Shown here: piece after piece, positions 26,317-34,649 of the stretch | How the letters are laid out: each line of letters opens with the position of its first letter | Position numbering within the stretch: position 1 is the stretch's first letter | Source: Athalassotoga sp049965695 | GTDB lineage: Bacteria > Thermotogota > Thermotogae > Mesoaciditogales > Mesoaciditogaceae | Assembly (NCBI RefSeq): GCF_049965695.1 | Contig: NZ_JBMFWB010000002.1 | Location: forward strand, 55,147-119,146 | Reading direction: 5' to 3' | Length of the DNA: 64,000 bases | The notes under the pieces: model-generated | What the model saw: the letters and a program-made list of their open reading frames with translations, nothing else | What the model was told of the DNA's origin: nothing | Database searches by the model: none | Translations under genes and position numbers: made by a program

Positions 26317-28011
26317 CTAATCGATCAAATTTTTTTCTTTGAGTCTTCTGACAAGATATTCGGATTGCGTTTTCAAATCATCCTTTATGCCAAATTCTTT
26401 GGAAGCCATCTTAACAGCCTTTTCAAGATCAAATCCCAAATCGAGAAAATTGAGAAATTCATCTTTGTAATCTCTGTACGCTGGATATGCTTTTAAAACT
26501 TTGAATTCCCAATCTTTGTCCGCTTCGTTCATCCATGAGTCTCCGAGCGGGCCTTTAAATTTTTTGATCTTTTTGGGTTTAGGTATATCATCGAAATTGA
26601 TCTCTTTTTTCAAATAGTCTTTTAACTTTTTGACATCCGCATATTTCGAAAAAGCCTCTAAACTTTTATAGGATCTAAAAGCGATCCAGTTTCTTACCTC
26701 ATCGTCTCCGTCTGTTCTCAAAAATTTATCGAAAATACGTTGAATCGTTTTGCCGGCAGCATCTTGAGGACCTTCAATTATATCTCCAAGAGTTTCTAAA
26801 ACGGCCTTTCCTATCCATTCAAACGATTCAACACTTGATTTATCTGGGGTGTCTTGACTTGTGTGGTAATACCTGTCTGGCCACTGGGTAAGAGAGACTG
26901 CCTGAACACCCATGGATGAATCCACAAAAATGTAATGGTCCGATCCGCCGGAATAACTTCCTTCTTTTACGCGAAAATGCGGATTTTCAAGATGAACTCC
27001 CATCAACTCGTTCACAAAGGAAGGTAAAGACCACGGTGTTGCCGATACATCGAGCGTGGATCCGGTATTGTTCTGATCTTCTCCGACCATGTCAAGGTTT
27101 ATGTTGAATTCAAAATCATTATTGTGATCTGTAAAGTAAGATATGGTGCCATACATTTCAGGCACCCAAAGTGCCGTTATTTCACGGTTTATCTTGAATT
27201 TTCTGAGTACCCTGACAATTTCCGCGAGCAAAGCGGAACCGCTTGCGTTGTCATTCGCACCTGGTTTCGGATGACACAAATGTGCGGTTAAAATTATGGG
27301 TTTTTCCTTTCCTTTTTTACCTATTCGCGCTTCCAAAATTTCAAGTTCGTTTGTTCCGCTGTCTACATCTATGAAGGCTTCTATTTCCAAATTTTTCTTT
27401 GCAAGTGCCTTTAAATATTTGTATTGATTGTATGATAAGGCAAAACCAAATATACTTTCATCGGCTTCAACGGGAAATGAAGTGTAATTTACGGCCATTG
27501 GGAGCATTTCAGGATTTCTGTTTATCAAAGGGTCCTGTGCCCTCATGAAGTAAGAAAGCACGCATCTTGCACCGAACTTTTTTGCCATTCTGTAAACTCT
27601 CGCAGGATCTCCGCCTGCAAGGATTGCCTTATCACGCACTGACTTTTTGTAATCCTTTTCATCTTCTCCGCTTTCAACATCGATAACTTTGAGTTTTTCG
27701 ATCCCGTTTGTCTTTCCGGAAAGAAAAACAGCACTTATAGGAGAAAGTGCAAGAGAACCAACTATGTAACTGCCATTTGAAATTTTCAAAAAACCGTCTT
27801 TTAAATTCCACCCGCGTGGCATACCCCATGTTTCGTAAGATTTGTTAAGAGGATATTTTAAAATCCGCGATTCCCCGATGAATTCTTGAATTGTGTTTAT
27901 CGCCTTCGAAAATCCTATACCGCCTTTTGATCTGTGAAATTTGGACAATTCCCATTCTAAATCAAGTGCATTTTGAGGAAAAAATTCTTTTAGAAATTCT
28001 TCTTTCATCAT
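26317..28011 (-). CDS. DUF4910 / M28-like zinc aminopeptidase
   Basis: Protein of 564 aa with an M28-type catalytic core. Metal ligands are suggested by LTAHLCHPKPGANDNASG (His and Asp), VPEMYG (Glu), NLDMVGED (Asp) and QWPDRYYHTSQDTPD (His) near the end of the core. A PA-like inserted region and a C-terminal helical part follow, as in DUF4910 proteins. No signal peptide, so probably cytoplasmic. Two adjacent ATGs (28011, 28008) follow GAGGGTGAG. The upstream region is repeat copy 3. Confidence 0.85.
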   Translation of the reverse strand: MMKEEFLKEFFPQNALDLEWELSKFHRSKGGIGFSKAINTIQEFIGESRILKYPLNKSYETWGMPRGWNLKDGFLKISNGSYIVGSLALSPISAVFLSGKTNGIEKLKVIDVESGEDEKDYKKSVRDKAILAGGDPARVYRMAKKFGARCVLSYFMRAQDPLINRNPEMLPMAVNYTSFPVEADESIFGFALSYNQYKYLKALAKKNLEIEAFIDVDSGTNELEILEARIGKKGKEKPIILTAHLCHPKPGANDNASGSALLAEIVRVLRKFKINREITALWVPEMYGTISYFTDHNNDFEFNINLDMVGEDQNNTGSTLDVSATPWSLPSFVNELMGVHLENPHFRVKEGSYSGGSDHYIFVDSSMGVQAVSLTQWPDRYYHTSQDTPDKSSVESFEWIGKAVLETLGDIIEGPQDAAGKTIQRIFDKFLRTDGDDEVRNWIAFRSYKSLEAFSKYADVKKLKDYLKKEINFDDIPKPKKIKKFKGPLGDSWMNEADKDWEFKVLKAYPAYRDYKDEFLNFLDLGFDLEKAVKMASKEFGIKDDLKTQSEYLVRRLKEKNLID

Positions 28012-28030
28012 CTCACCCTCTTTGAGAGAT

Positions 28031-28185
28031 TATATCCTAAATCTTTTTTAAAAGTGAAACACAATTTTTGAGTTTGGCAGAGGGCATGATGCCGCGAGGT
28101 GGCCTCCGCAGCCTGCGAGGACCAGACACCGAAGGGCGAATGCCAGAGTCAACGATATTTCATATTTAAAGTTGATCAATTATAG
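28031..28185. repeat. Dispersed intergenic repeat element, copy 3
   Basis: Complete-looking copy between two divergent genes. The left end TATATCCTAAATC with TTAAAAGTGAAAC is followed by TTTTGAGTTTGGCAGAGGGC and a GC-rich core GCGAGGTGGCCTCCGCAGCC; the right end is ATATTTCATATTTAAAG then TTGATCAATTATAG. Its reverse complement matches copy 7 across the ATTCGCCCTTCGGTGTCTGG segment. Confidence 0.75.
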
Positions 28186-28192
28186 CAGAATT

Positions 28193-28221
28193 TTGGAGTT
28201 AAATCGAAGTTCGTGTTAAAA
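28193..28221 (+). promoter_or_regulatory. Possible promoter of the glycosyltransferase pair
   Basis: TTGGAG (28193-28198), 17-base spacer, TTAAAA (28216-28221). Weak at -10. It would start RNA near 28228, which leaves room only for the GGAGGAAGG ribosome site before ATG 28251. Confidence 0.35.
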
Positions 28222-28237
28222 TCAAAAAGATGAGTGT

Positions 28238-29353
28238 ATGGAGGAAGGTCATGAAAAAAGTTTTTTTTCTGTGACTCCTTCTCTGGGTACAATAGGAGGA
28301 GGAGAAATATATCTAAAAAAATTCATAAAATTTCTATGTTCGAAGAGCGAGATTGATAAAATCACCATAGCATACCCCAACACACAAATTCTAAAAGATT
28401 TTTGGGCAGATATTGGATGTACAAAGGTTGAATTTATAAATTACCATTTTGATACACTTACCGTCGACAAGAATTTTCTAAACTTAAATTTTTACAGGCT
28501 TCTAAAAACAGAAAGACAAATTGTGGAAAGAAAGGTAAAAAAAGAAAATTACGATTTGATCTTTGCACATGCTCCGACAGATGTGCTCATTTTGAAGAGT
28601 TTTTCTGAACGCACAAATGTCATTTTTTACAGCAATATACCTTCATACGCAAGCATTTGGCCGTTCAAACTTGCAATCAAAAAATATCTTGGGAAATTAA
28701 ATAACGTGATATGTGTAAGCGAATTCTTACGAAATAAGATCAAAAGTATTTTGCCGTCGAAGAAAAATATTTACATGATTCATAACGGAGTGGAAGATAT
28801 CAATTTAAAATCAGATCCGCCGTTCAGCGTGAAAAACATCGGTGTAGTGGCAAGATTTGAAAAGGAAAAAAATGTCATCTTAGCGATCAAGGTTTTTAGA
28901 ATTCTCGTAAAAAATTATGGTTACCTTTCTTTGCATCTTTTCGGGGATGGGAGCAAAAAGAAAGCGATGGAAGATTTTGTCATAAGGAATGAAATTAAAA
29001 ATGTTTATTTTCACGGTTTTGTCAAAAATGCAGATGAAATTTATTCAAAGATAGATTTGCTTTTGGTACCGTCAAAAATGGAGGCACTTTCACTTGTCAT
29101 CATTGAAGCAATGTCCAGAAACATCCCGGTTGTGGCTTCAAATGTTGGCGGTATTCCGGAGATAATCAAAGATGGTTACAACGGGCTTCTGGCCGAACCA
29201 AATGTAAGCAGTTTTGTCACTAAAATAACAAAAATAATAGAAAATCCTCAGTTAATAAGTGCGTTTGCAAAAAATTATGATCAAACTCTTGCACAATTCG
29301 ATATCGGAAAAAAATTCGAGGATCTTTACAAGATTCTTTTTTATCAGACATAG
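28238..29353 (+). CDS. GT4-type glycosyltransferase, start region frameshifted
   Basis: Glycosyltransferase of about 370 aa with GT-B fold: N-terminal TPSLGTIGGGE, C-terminal Rossmann domain with GVVARFEKEKN, FGDGSKKK and VPSKMEALSLVIIEAMSRNIPVVASNVGGIPEII, which holds the EX7E-like donor site. The frame as given starts at ATG 28238 without a ribosome site. The strong site GGAGGAAGG serves ATG 28251, but that frame (MKKVFFL) stops after seven codons. One extra T in the T8 run at 28261-28268 would restore MKKVFFSVTPSLG. So the gene is either frameshifted, slippage-dependent or affected by a sequencing error. Confidence 0.8.
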   Translation: MEEGHEKSFFSVTPSLGTIGGGEIYLKKFIKFLCSKSEIDKITIAYPNTQILKDFWADIGCTKVEFINYHFDTLTVDKNFLNLNFYRLLKTERQIVERKVKKENYDLIFAHAPTDVLILKSFSERTNVIFYSNIPSYASIWPFKLAIKKYLGKLNNVICVSEFLRNKIKSILPSKKNIYMIHNGVEDINLKSDPPFSVKNIGVVARFEKEKNVILAIKVFRILVKNYGYLSLHLFGDGSKKKAMEDFVIRNEIKNVYFHGFVKNADEIYSKIDLLLVPSKMEALSLVIIEAMSRNIPVVASNVGGIPEIIKDGYNGLLAEPNVSSFVTKITKIIENPQLISAFAKNYDQTLAQFDIGKKFEDLYKILFYQT

Positions 29354-29370
29354 GCGATGGGGGAGTTTAA

Positions 29371-30078
29371 ATGAAAGTTTCTATCGTAATACCCGCTTAC
29401 AATGAAGAAGCATCTATCGAAAAAACGATAAAAAGTCTTCTTAGTCAAAGTTATAAGGATTTTGAAATCATCGTTGTGGACAACAACAGCAAAGATAAAA
29501 CACGCGAGATCGCTTCAAAATATGTTAAAACCGTCAATGAATCGAAACAAGGTTATATCTTTGCCGTGAGACGTGGCATTGAAGAAACGCACGGTGAAAT
29601 TTTGACGATATGCGATGCCGATTCGATATATCCCAAAAGATGGCTTGAAAAAATGGTAAAGTCTTTCAAAAGAAAAAACGTCGTTGCTGTTTACGGAACG
29701 GCGACGTTTTACGATACGAATGAATTCACGGCATTTGCAAGTCTTATCTTTTACACGATCTTTTTATGGTTTTCGAAATTTTTAGGCCTTGATAACACGG
29801 CTGGTTTTAATTTTCTCTTCAGAAGGGAATCTTACGTTAAATCCGGTGGATACGATCCAAACTGGAAATGGGGCAGCCCTGATATAGATCTTGGAAGAAG
29901 ACTCAAAAAATTTGGAAAAGTCAAATTGAGAAATAAAATTGTGTTCACTTCCGCAAGAAGATTTAAAAAAGGTGGATTTTTGAATACCACGAAGATGTTC
30001 ATCGGCATGTGGAGGCAGATGTTAAAAAACAAAAATCCAGATATGAGTTACGATGAATACAACAAAACAAGGAAGTAA
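29371..30078 (+). CDS. GT2 family glycosyltransferase
   Basis: Inverting GT-A glycosyltransferase (235 aa). MKVSIVIPAYNEEASIEKTIKSL at the start and IIVVDNNSKDKT, ICDADSIYPKRWLEKM (DxD-like) mark the GT2 fold; GSPDIDLGRRLKKFGKV gives the ED-like catalytic region. One or two hydrophobic segments lie near residue 135. It follows the GT4 gene by 17 bp with SD GGGGGAG and probably works with it on a cell-surface glycan or glycolipid. Acceptor unknown. Confidence 0.9.
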   Translation: MKVSIVIPAYNEEASIEKTIKSLLSQSYKDFEIIVVDNNSKDKTREIASKYVKTVNESKQGYIFAVRRGIEETHGEILTICDADSIYPKRWLEKMVKSFKRKNVVAVYGTATFYDTNEFTAFASLIFYTIFLWFSKFLGLDNTAGFNFLFRRESYVKSGGYDPNWKWGSPDIDLGRRLKKFGKVKLRNKIVFTSARRFKKGGFLNTTKMFIGMWRQMLKNKNPDMSYDEYNKTRK

Positions 30079-30088
30079 CATACTCTCA

Positions 30089-30311
30089 CTATACTTAAAT
30101 AAATTTAAGCAGAGGGCAGGATGCCTTAAAATGGTGATCGGTGAGTAGTAAAGAGTGAGCAGTATGATTACAGATTACGCGTCACGCGTTACGAACCATC
30201 TCTAATGTCTAAACTCTAATCTCTTTTCTACGTGCTACGAGCCACACGCTACCTGCCGTTGTAGGCACCTGCCATCGCTGCGATTCGGAATTTAAAACTG
30301 GTTTAGTATAC
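30089..30311. repeat. Dispersed intergenic repeat element, copy 4, with heptamer interior
   Basis: Left end CTATACTTAAATAAA, then AAGCAGAGGGCAGGATGCC; right end GATTCGGAATTTAAAACTGG and TTTAGTATACC. The interior from about 30135 runs in 7-base steps: GTGATCG, GTGAGTA, GTAAAGA, GTGAGCA, then TACAGAT, TACGCGT, CACGCGT, TACGAAC, then TCTAATG, TCTAAAC, TCTAATC, then TACGTGC, TACGAGC, CACACGC, TACCTGC. Confidence 0.75.
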
Positions 30312-30360
30312 CTACGCATTTTTCTTTAGATGATGGAGAATTCTTTCTCGAAAAAGTTAA

Positions 30361-30384
30361 AAGGTCTCCTTTTTCGGAGACCTT
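30361..30384 (-). terminator. Terminator of the S9 peptidase gene
   Basis: AAGGTCTCC - loop - GGAGACCTT, a 9-bp stem located 3 bases past the peptidase stop codon; on the minus strand a T-rich stretch (TTAACTTTTT) follows. Confidence 0.85.
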
Positions 30385-30387
30385 GTC

Positions 30388-32301
30388 TTAAATTTCAAGA
30401 TGCTTTTTGAACCAATCAAGTATAAGATCTAACCTTTTGATTCTATGGTAAGGTTTACCTGATCTTGACAATTCATGGTTTTCGGAAGGGAAAAGTGCAA
30501 GTTTTGCTTCTTTGTTCAGATATCTTAATGCCGTAAAAAATTGAAATGCTTCAACCATGTAACATCTGTAGTCTTCCATGGAATGAATAAACATTATAGG
30601 TGTTTTGACGTTTTTTACGTAAGTAAGAGGAGACATTTCCGCATATCCGCCAGGGTTCGACCAGGGATCACCGCCTAATTGATCAGGTCCAAAGAAATAT
30701 CCTATGTCCGTTGTTCCAAAAAACGACACCCAGTTACTTATCGAGCGTTGTGAGACAGCCGATTTGAATCTGTCTGTTTGAGTTACAACCCAATTTGTCA
30801 TATATCCGCCGTAAGATCCGCCTGTAATTCCCAAACGTTTCTCGTCGACAAAATCAAAACGCTTTATCGCTTCATCCACAACTTCCATTATGTCTTTGTA
30901 ATCTCTTTTACCGTACGCTCCGTGTATGTAAGAAAATTCTTCACCATATCCGTCACTTCCTCTTGGATTTGAGAATAAGACGGCAAAACCGTTTGATGTC
31001 AGCATTTGAAATTCAAGGAAAAAGGCATTACCATAAGCCGTTCTCGGACCTCCGTGAACTTCGAGGATCGTCGGATACTTTTTTCCCTTTTGAAAATCAG
31101 TTGGTTTCATGATCCATGCGTCTATCTTTTTGCCATCGGAAGATATCACATCAAAATGTTCTGGAACTGAAATTGAAAAATTTCGCAGATCGTTTAACCT
31201 TGAGATTTTCTTTTCTTTTCCGTTTTTGTAAAGATAAAGTTCGTCTAAAGATGTAAAGTTCATAGAAAGAAAGGCTATATTTCCATTTGGGGCAACATTG
31301 AATCCGGATACAGATCTCTCTCCGTTGATGATCTCCGAAACTTTTCCATCAAAAAATTTGTAAATTTTGGAGAGAGGGCCATCAGTCATCATGAAATATA
31401 TTCCAGAATCTCTCCAGAAAATTTTGTTTGGAGAACCGCCGCGCGAATCACTGTTTATAGAATTTCCCTTTGCCAGATCGACATCACAAATTTTTGTGAA
31501 GTTACCGTTTAAATTGGTTATCCATAATCTTTCATTTGTGAAAGATCCGTGCTTTAAATCCGAAATGGCGACCGCCATTTCTTTTGAATTTGGGCTCCAG
31601 CATATATTCCCAACGGACACATCCGAATTCGTGATTTTTTTAGGTTCTCCAAATCCTATCTTTAAAACAAAAAGGTCAGAGACGAGTGGATTGTGTTCAA
31701 GATCAAGTGCTTCAACGAAGGCAACATTTTTCCCATCAGGAGAAGGAGCAAAGGTGAATATGTCTCCTCTTTCTTTTGTCAAGCACTTTTTTGTTCCGTT
31801 TTTGCCAACAAGATAAAGTTGAACCTTAACATCGTATGTAAATCCTTCTCCATTTGACCAGAATGGAATTTTCTCTATTTCATGTACATCATCTTTTGGA
31901 CCTTCGTTTTTACTTTTCCTTTTTGCCTTTAAAGCAACCGAAAGGATTAGTTCATTTGAATTTAGCCATGCGAGGTCCGTTATTTGATCATCAAAATGGG
32001 CTATTTTAACGGATTCTCCTCCATCGGATCTTATTGACATAAGATTAGAACCCTTTTCATCTTTGGAAGCAGAGATAAAGGCTATTTCTTTCCCATCCGG
32101 AGACCATCTCGGAGAACTATCTGAAGGTCCTTTTGTAAATTGAAATAGATTTCCATCGTACATGTAAATGGATTTGTCATATCCGTCCTGCTTTTCATTT
32201 GAATGGCTTAGGGTAAATGCAATTCTGTTACCGCTTGGATCTATCTGTGGATCCCCAGCAAATTTGAATCTTAAAAATGTCTTTGATGAAAATGTGTTCA
32301 T
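30388..32301 (-). CDS. S9 family prolyl oligopeptidase / acylaminoacyl-peptidase
   Basis: Serine peptidase of 637 aa. The first about 370 residues form a WD40-like beta-propeller with repeated SPDGK units (SPRWSPDGKEIAFIS, APSPDGKNVAFVE, WSPNSKEMAVAI). The alpha/beta-hydrolase domain follows: LEVHGGPRTAYGN (oxyanion), nucleophile Ser in TGGSYGGYMTNW near residue 497, and His in ENHELSRSGKPYHR. It degrades short peptides. No signal peptide. ATG 32301 is preferred since AAAGGGATGATC lies upstream; ATG 32310 is in frame. Confidence 0.95.
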   Translation of the reverse strand: MNTFSSKTFLRFKFAGDPQIDPSGNRIAFTLSHSNEKQDGYDKSIYMYDGNLFQFTKGPSDSSPRWSPDGKEIAFISASKDEKGSNLMSIRSDGGESVKIAHFDDQITDLAWLNSNELILSVALKAKRKSKNEGPKDDVHEIEKIPFWSNGEGFTYDVKVQLYLVGKNGTKKCLTKERGDIFTFAPSPDGKNVAFVEALDLEHNPLVSDLFVLKIGFGEPKKITNSDVSVGNICWSPNSKEMAVAISDLKHGSFTNERLWITNLNGNFTKICDVDLAKGNSINSDSRGGSPNKIFWRDSGIYFMMTDGPLSKIYKFFDGKVSEIINGERSVSGFNVAPNGNIAFLSMNFTSLDELYLYKNGKEKKISRLNDLRNFSISVPEHFDVISSDGKKIDAWIMKPTDFQKGKKYPTILEVHGGPRTAYGNAFFLEFQMLTSNGFAVLFSNPRGSDGYGEEFSYIHGAYGKRDYKDIMEVVDEAIKRFDFVDEKRLGITGGSYGGYMTNWVVTQTDRFKSAVSQRSISNWVSFFGTTDIGYFFGPDQLGGDPWSNPGGYAEMSPLTYVKNVKTPIMFIHSMEDYRCYMVEAFQFFTALRYLNKEAKLALFPSENHELSRSGKPYHRIKRLDLILDWFKKHLEI

Positions 32302-32336
32302 CTCGATCATCCCTTTCCGTTAGACCTTGCAACAAT

Positions 32337-32450
32337 TATATACCAAACAAAATTCAAATTCCGAATAGTCGCTCCGGGCAGGTACCAGAACGGCACGTAG
32401 CGCGTGGCTCATAGCATAATGCCTCACATTTAAAGTTAATCAAGTATATA
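32337..32450. repeat. Dispersed intergenic repeat element, copy 5 (short)
   Basis: The shortest full copy: left end TATATACCAAACAAAATTC then AAATTCCGAATAG, as in copy 1; interior CTCCGGGCAGGTACC and GCACGTAGCGCGTGGCTC; right end CTCACATTTAAAG then TTAATCAAGTATAT. It sits between the S9 peptidase start and the rpmH promoter. Confidence 0.75.
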
Positions 32451-32461
32451 TGAGATTGATC

Positions 32462-32490
32462 TTGACAATATCTCTCTCAGTTTGTATAAT
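32462..32490 (+). promoter_or_regulatory. Consensus sigma-A promoter of rpmH operon
   Basis: TTGACA (32462-32467), 17-base spacer, TATAAT (32485-32490): both hexamers are perfect consensus. A start near 32497 gives a 30-base leader to rpmH with AAGGAGG. The strongest promoter in the window. Confidence 0.92.
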
Positions 32491-32526
32491 CATCTTACGG
32501 ATATGACTTGATTTAAGGAGGTTACC

Positions 32527-32661
32527 ATGAAACGTACGTATCAACCTAAGCGCAGGAAAAGAGCCAAAACTCATGGATTTCTTTCAAGAATGAGCACAAG
32601 TTCTGGAAGAAGAGTTTTGAGTAGTAGACGAAGGGCTGGAAGAAAAAGATTAACGGTTTGA
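32527..32661 (+). CDS. rpmH: 50S ribosomal protein L34
   Basis: Ribosomal protein of 44 aa. MKRTYQPKRRKRAKTHGF at the start and the basic tail VLSSRRRAGRKRLTV are unmistakable. SD AAGGAGG seven bases upstream. First gene of the conserved rpmH-rnpA-yidD-yidC-khpB cluster, which in many bacteria lies near the replication origin. I see no dnaA gene or DnaA-box cluster in the sequence upstream. Confidence 0.98.
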   Translation: MKRTYQPKRRKRAKTHGFLSRMSTSSGRRVLSSRRRAGRKRLTV

Positions 32662-32675
32662 ATGCTTTTGAACCG

Positions 32676-33020
32676 ATGAATCGTCTCAAAAGAGAAAGAG
32701 ATTTTCAGAGGATTTTTTCCGAAGGTCAAAATGTATCAAACGAGTTATTGTCGATAAAGTATTTTTATAACGATCTTGGACGGCCAAGGATGGGAATAAT
32801 TGTATCAAAAAAATTTGGGAAGGCTCATGTCAGAAATAGATTTAAGAGATACAGTCGAGAAGTTTTCAGGACAAATAAACCCCAAAATGGAATCGATATG
32901 ATCGTCATTCCCAAAAAAAGTTTAAGAGATCATTTCGAGAATATGAGTTTCGATACATTCAGATCTTCTTTTCTTTTTTTACTCGGGACTTTAGAAAGAA
33001 AGGTTCCAAATGAGATTTAG
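32676..33020 (+). CDS. rnpA: Ribonuclease P protein component
   Basis: Small basic protein (114 aa) that assists the RNase P RNA in tRNA 5' processing. MNRLKRERDFQRIFSEG and the RNR-box region GKAHVRNRFKRYSREVFR are diagnostic. ATG 32676 gives the usual N-terminus; a TTG at 32658, overlapping the rpmH stop (TTGA), would add six residues and cannot be excluded because no clear ribosome site precedes the ATG. Ends inside the yidD start (11-bp overlap). Confidence 0.95.
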   Translation: MNRLKRERDFQRIFSEGQNVSNELLSIKYFYNDLGRPRMGIIVSKKFGKAHVRNRFKRYSREVFRTNKPQNGIDMIVIPKKSLRDHFENMSFDTFRSSFLFLLGTLERKVPNEI

Positions 33021-33255
33021 AGATATTTTGATCAAGCCGATAAAACTTTATCAAAAATATATTTCTCCGTTGAAACCACCTTCTTGCAGGTTTACACCTA
33101 CTTGCTCAAATTATGCCATTGAGGCCATAGAAAGATTTGGTTTTTTCAGGGGCCTTATACTTTCTGTTTGGCGTGTTTTAAGATGCAATCCTTACAACAA
33201 AGGAGGAGAAGATCCCGTGCCAACAAAATTCATCATTGGAGGTAAACACAGGTGA
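33010..33255 (+). CDS. yidD: Membrane protein insertion efficiency factor YidD
   Basis: Protein of 81 aa with the YidD signature CRFTPTCSNYAIEAIERFG and the C-terminal WRVLRCNPYNKGGEDPVP. It has an amphipathic N-terminal helix and works with YidC in inserting membrane proteins. Overlaps rnpA upstream and yidC downstream (GTGA), so the whole cluster is likely translated in a coupled manner. Confidence 0.96.
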   Translation: MRFRDILIKPIKLYQKYISPLKPPSCRFTPTCSNYAIEAIERFGFFRGLILSVWRVLRCNPYNKGGEDPVPTKFIIGGKHR

Positions 33256-34649
33256 CAAAAAAACTGTTTTTTCTTATACTTCTTGTAGTTGCTGTTTCGA
33301 CTTTTGCCTTTGCGATCCCGAAAGTAAATGTTGCCGTTTCTTCTGATACAGCGACTGTTACGACTAAACTTTACGAATACAGCGTAGATCTTAAAAGTGG
33401 TTTTTTAACAAATGAATACAGCGTTTTTTACGAAAATGTGCATGCTTGGTCTAATACCGGCGACGGATTGGTGTTATCGTACAATGGCAAACCTTTAATT
33501 CCTACAAGTTGGTCATTCGATAACCATGAAAAAAAGAATTTCCAAACAGTTTCAAATGTTACGATTAACTTTTTTTACGATGTTAACGGTCAAAGTGTTG
33601 AAAAATCAATAACATTTGTGAATAATCCAAATTACGAAGTCATGGTATCTGTAAAAGCGCCTGATAACTTGCAATTAGGCTTAACTTTCCCCACTCTTGA
33701 ATCGAATTTCAACCGTGACGGCGGAAGTGTGTTCGGTTCTTTCTATTCTCAAAAAGGAATTGTAACATTTTCATCGATCACAAACGGAACCTTTAACGGG
33801 AGTGGCGAAGCAACTTTTTCAGGCAATCTAACATCTAAAATTTACATGGGTCCTGTGAAAAATACATTGATTTTTTCGGTTTTCCCAAATCAGCAGAACA
33901 TCATTTCTCAATTCATTGGCACATATCCGGGATCTGAACCTTGGTATTCATGGTTTATGTACATATTTGTGGTATTTCTTAACTGGCTGTACGATCTAAC
34001 GGGTAATTACGGATGGGCGATAATCCTGTTTGGAATAATAATCAGGGTCGTACTTTATCCTCTCTTTCACGTGCAAATGAAATCTATGTTAAAAATGCGA
34101 GATTTGCAACCAAAGATACAGGAACTTCAGAAAAAATATAAAGATCCAAAAAAAGTGCAAGAAGAGCAGATGAAACTTTTCAAGTCCGAGGGTGTGAATC
34201 CGGCAGGAGGTTGTTTGCCGCTTTTGATCCAATTTCCGGTACTTGCACTTTTGTATTACGTCATTTTTTATTCCAGAGAAGTTTTTGCTTACAATCCTCA
34301 ATTTTTGATCTGGAACGATCTTTCAGTCGGTGGAATAAGTGTCAACATTCTTCTGCTTCTGTTAATAGTTGTTTTCACGGTTTGGTCTTCTTTGTGGACA
34401 AGCACAAAGCCAAGTCAGGTTTGGTTGGCTGCCGGTATGTCTGCCGTAATGGAGTTCATATTCATAGGATTTCCGGTTGGCCTTTTCCTCTATTACACCA
34501 CTTTTTCCGGAATGCAAGTTTTAACAAGTTATGTGGCTGCCAAAATATATCACATGAAAGGTATAACATGGCGTGAAGTCTTCGGCATGAATCCAAAGGT
34601 TCAGTGGGGGGACAAGAAATGGAAAAAGAATTCGAAGCAAAAAGTGTAG
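33252..34649 (+). CDS. yidC: Membrane protein insertase YidC
   Basis: YidC/Oxa1 family insertase (465 aa). A signal-anchor (MTKKLFFLILLVVAVSTFAFA) is followed by a periplasmic beta-rich domain of about 190 residues and the conserved five-helix insertase core with GWAIILFGIIIRVVLYPLF, KMRDLQPKIQELQKKYKDPKKVQEEQMKL and GGCLPLLIQFPVLALLYYVI. GTG start overlapping the yidD stop. The periplasmic domain indicates a diderm-type envelope, in line with Thermotogota. Confidence 0.97.
   Translation: MTKKLFFLILLVVAVSTFAFAIPKVNVAVSSDTATVTTKLYEYSVDLKSGFLTNEYSVFYENVHAWSNTGDGLVLSYNGKPLIPTSWSFDNHEKKNFQTVSNVTINFFYDVNGQSVEKSITFVNNPNYEVMVSVKAPDNLQLGLTFPTLESNFNRDGGSVFGSFYSQKGIVTFSSITNGTFNGSGEATFSGNLTSKIYMGPVKNTLIFSVFPNQQNIISQFIGTYPGSEPWYSWFMYIFVVFLNWLYDLTGNYGWAIILFGIIIRVVLYPLFHVQMKSMLKMRDLQPKIQELQKKYKDPKKVQEEQMKLFKSEGVNPAGGCLPLLIQFPVLALLYYVIFYSREVFAYNPQFLIWNDLSVGGISVNILLLLLIVVFTVWSSLWTSTKPSQVWLAAGMSAVMEFIFIGFPVGLFLYYTTFSGMQVLTSYVAAKIYHMKGITWREVFGMNPKVQWGDKKWKKNSKQKV

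Larger units (their letters stand above)
30079..30387. other. Intergenic region holding repeat copy 4 and a terminator
   Basis: A 309-bp gap between the convergent GT2 and S9 peptidase genes. It contains only dispersed repeat copy 4 with its heptamer interior and, at the right edge, the S9 peptidase terminator. No start-codon and ribosome-site pair worth calling. Confidence 0.7.

Noticed and set aside
32337..32490. Replication origin near rpmH
   Set aside because: The rpmH cluster is often near oriC, but no dnaA gene or cluster of DnaA boxes is seen here; the gap is a repeat plus promoter.
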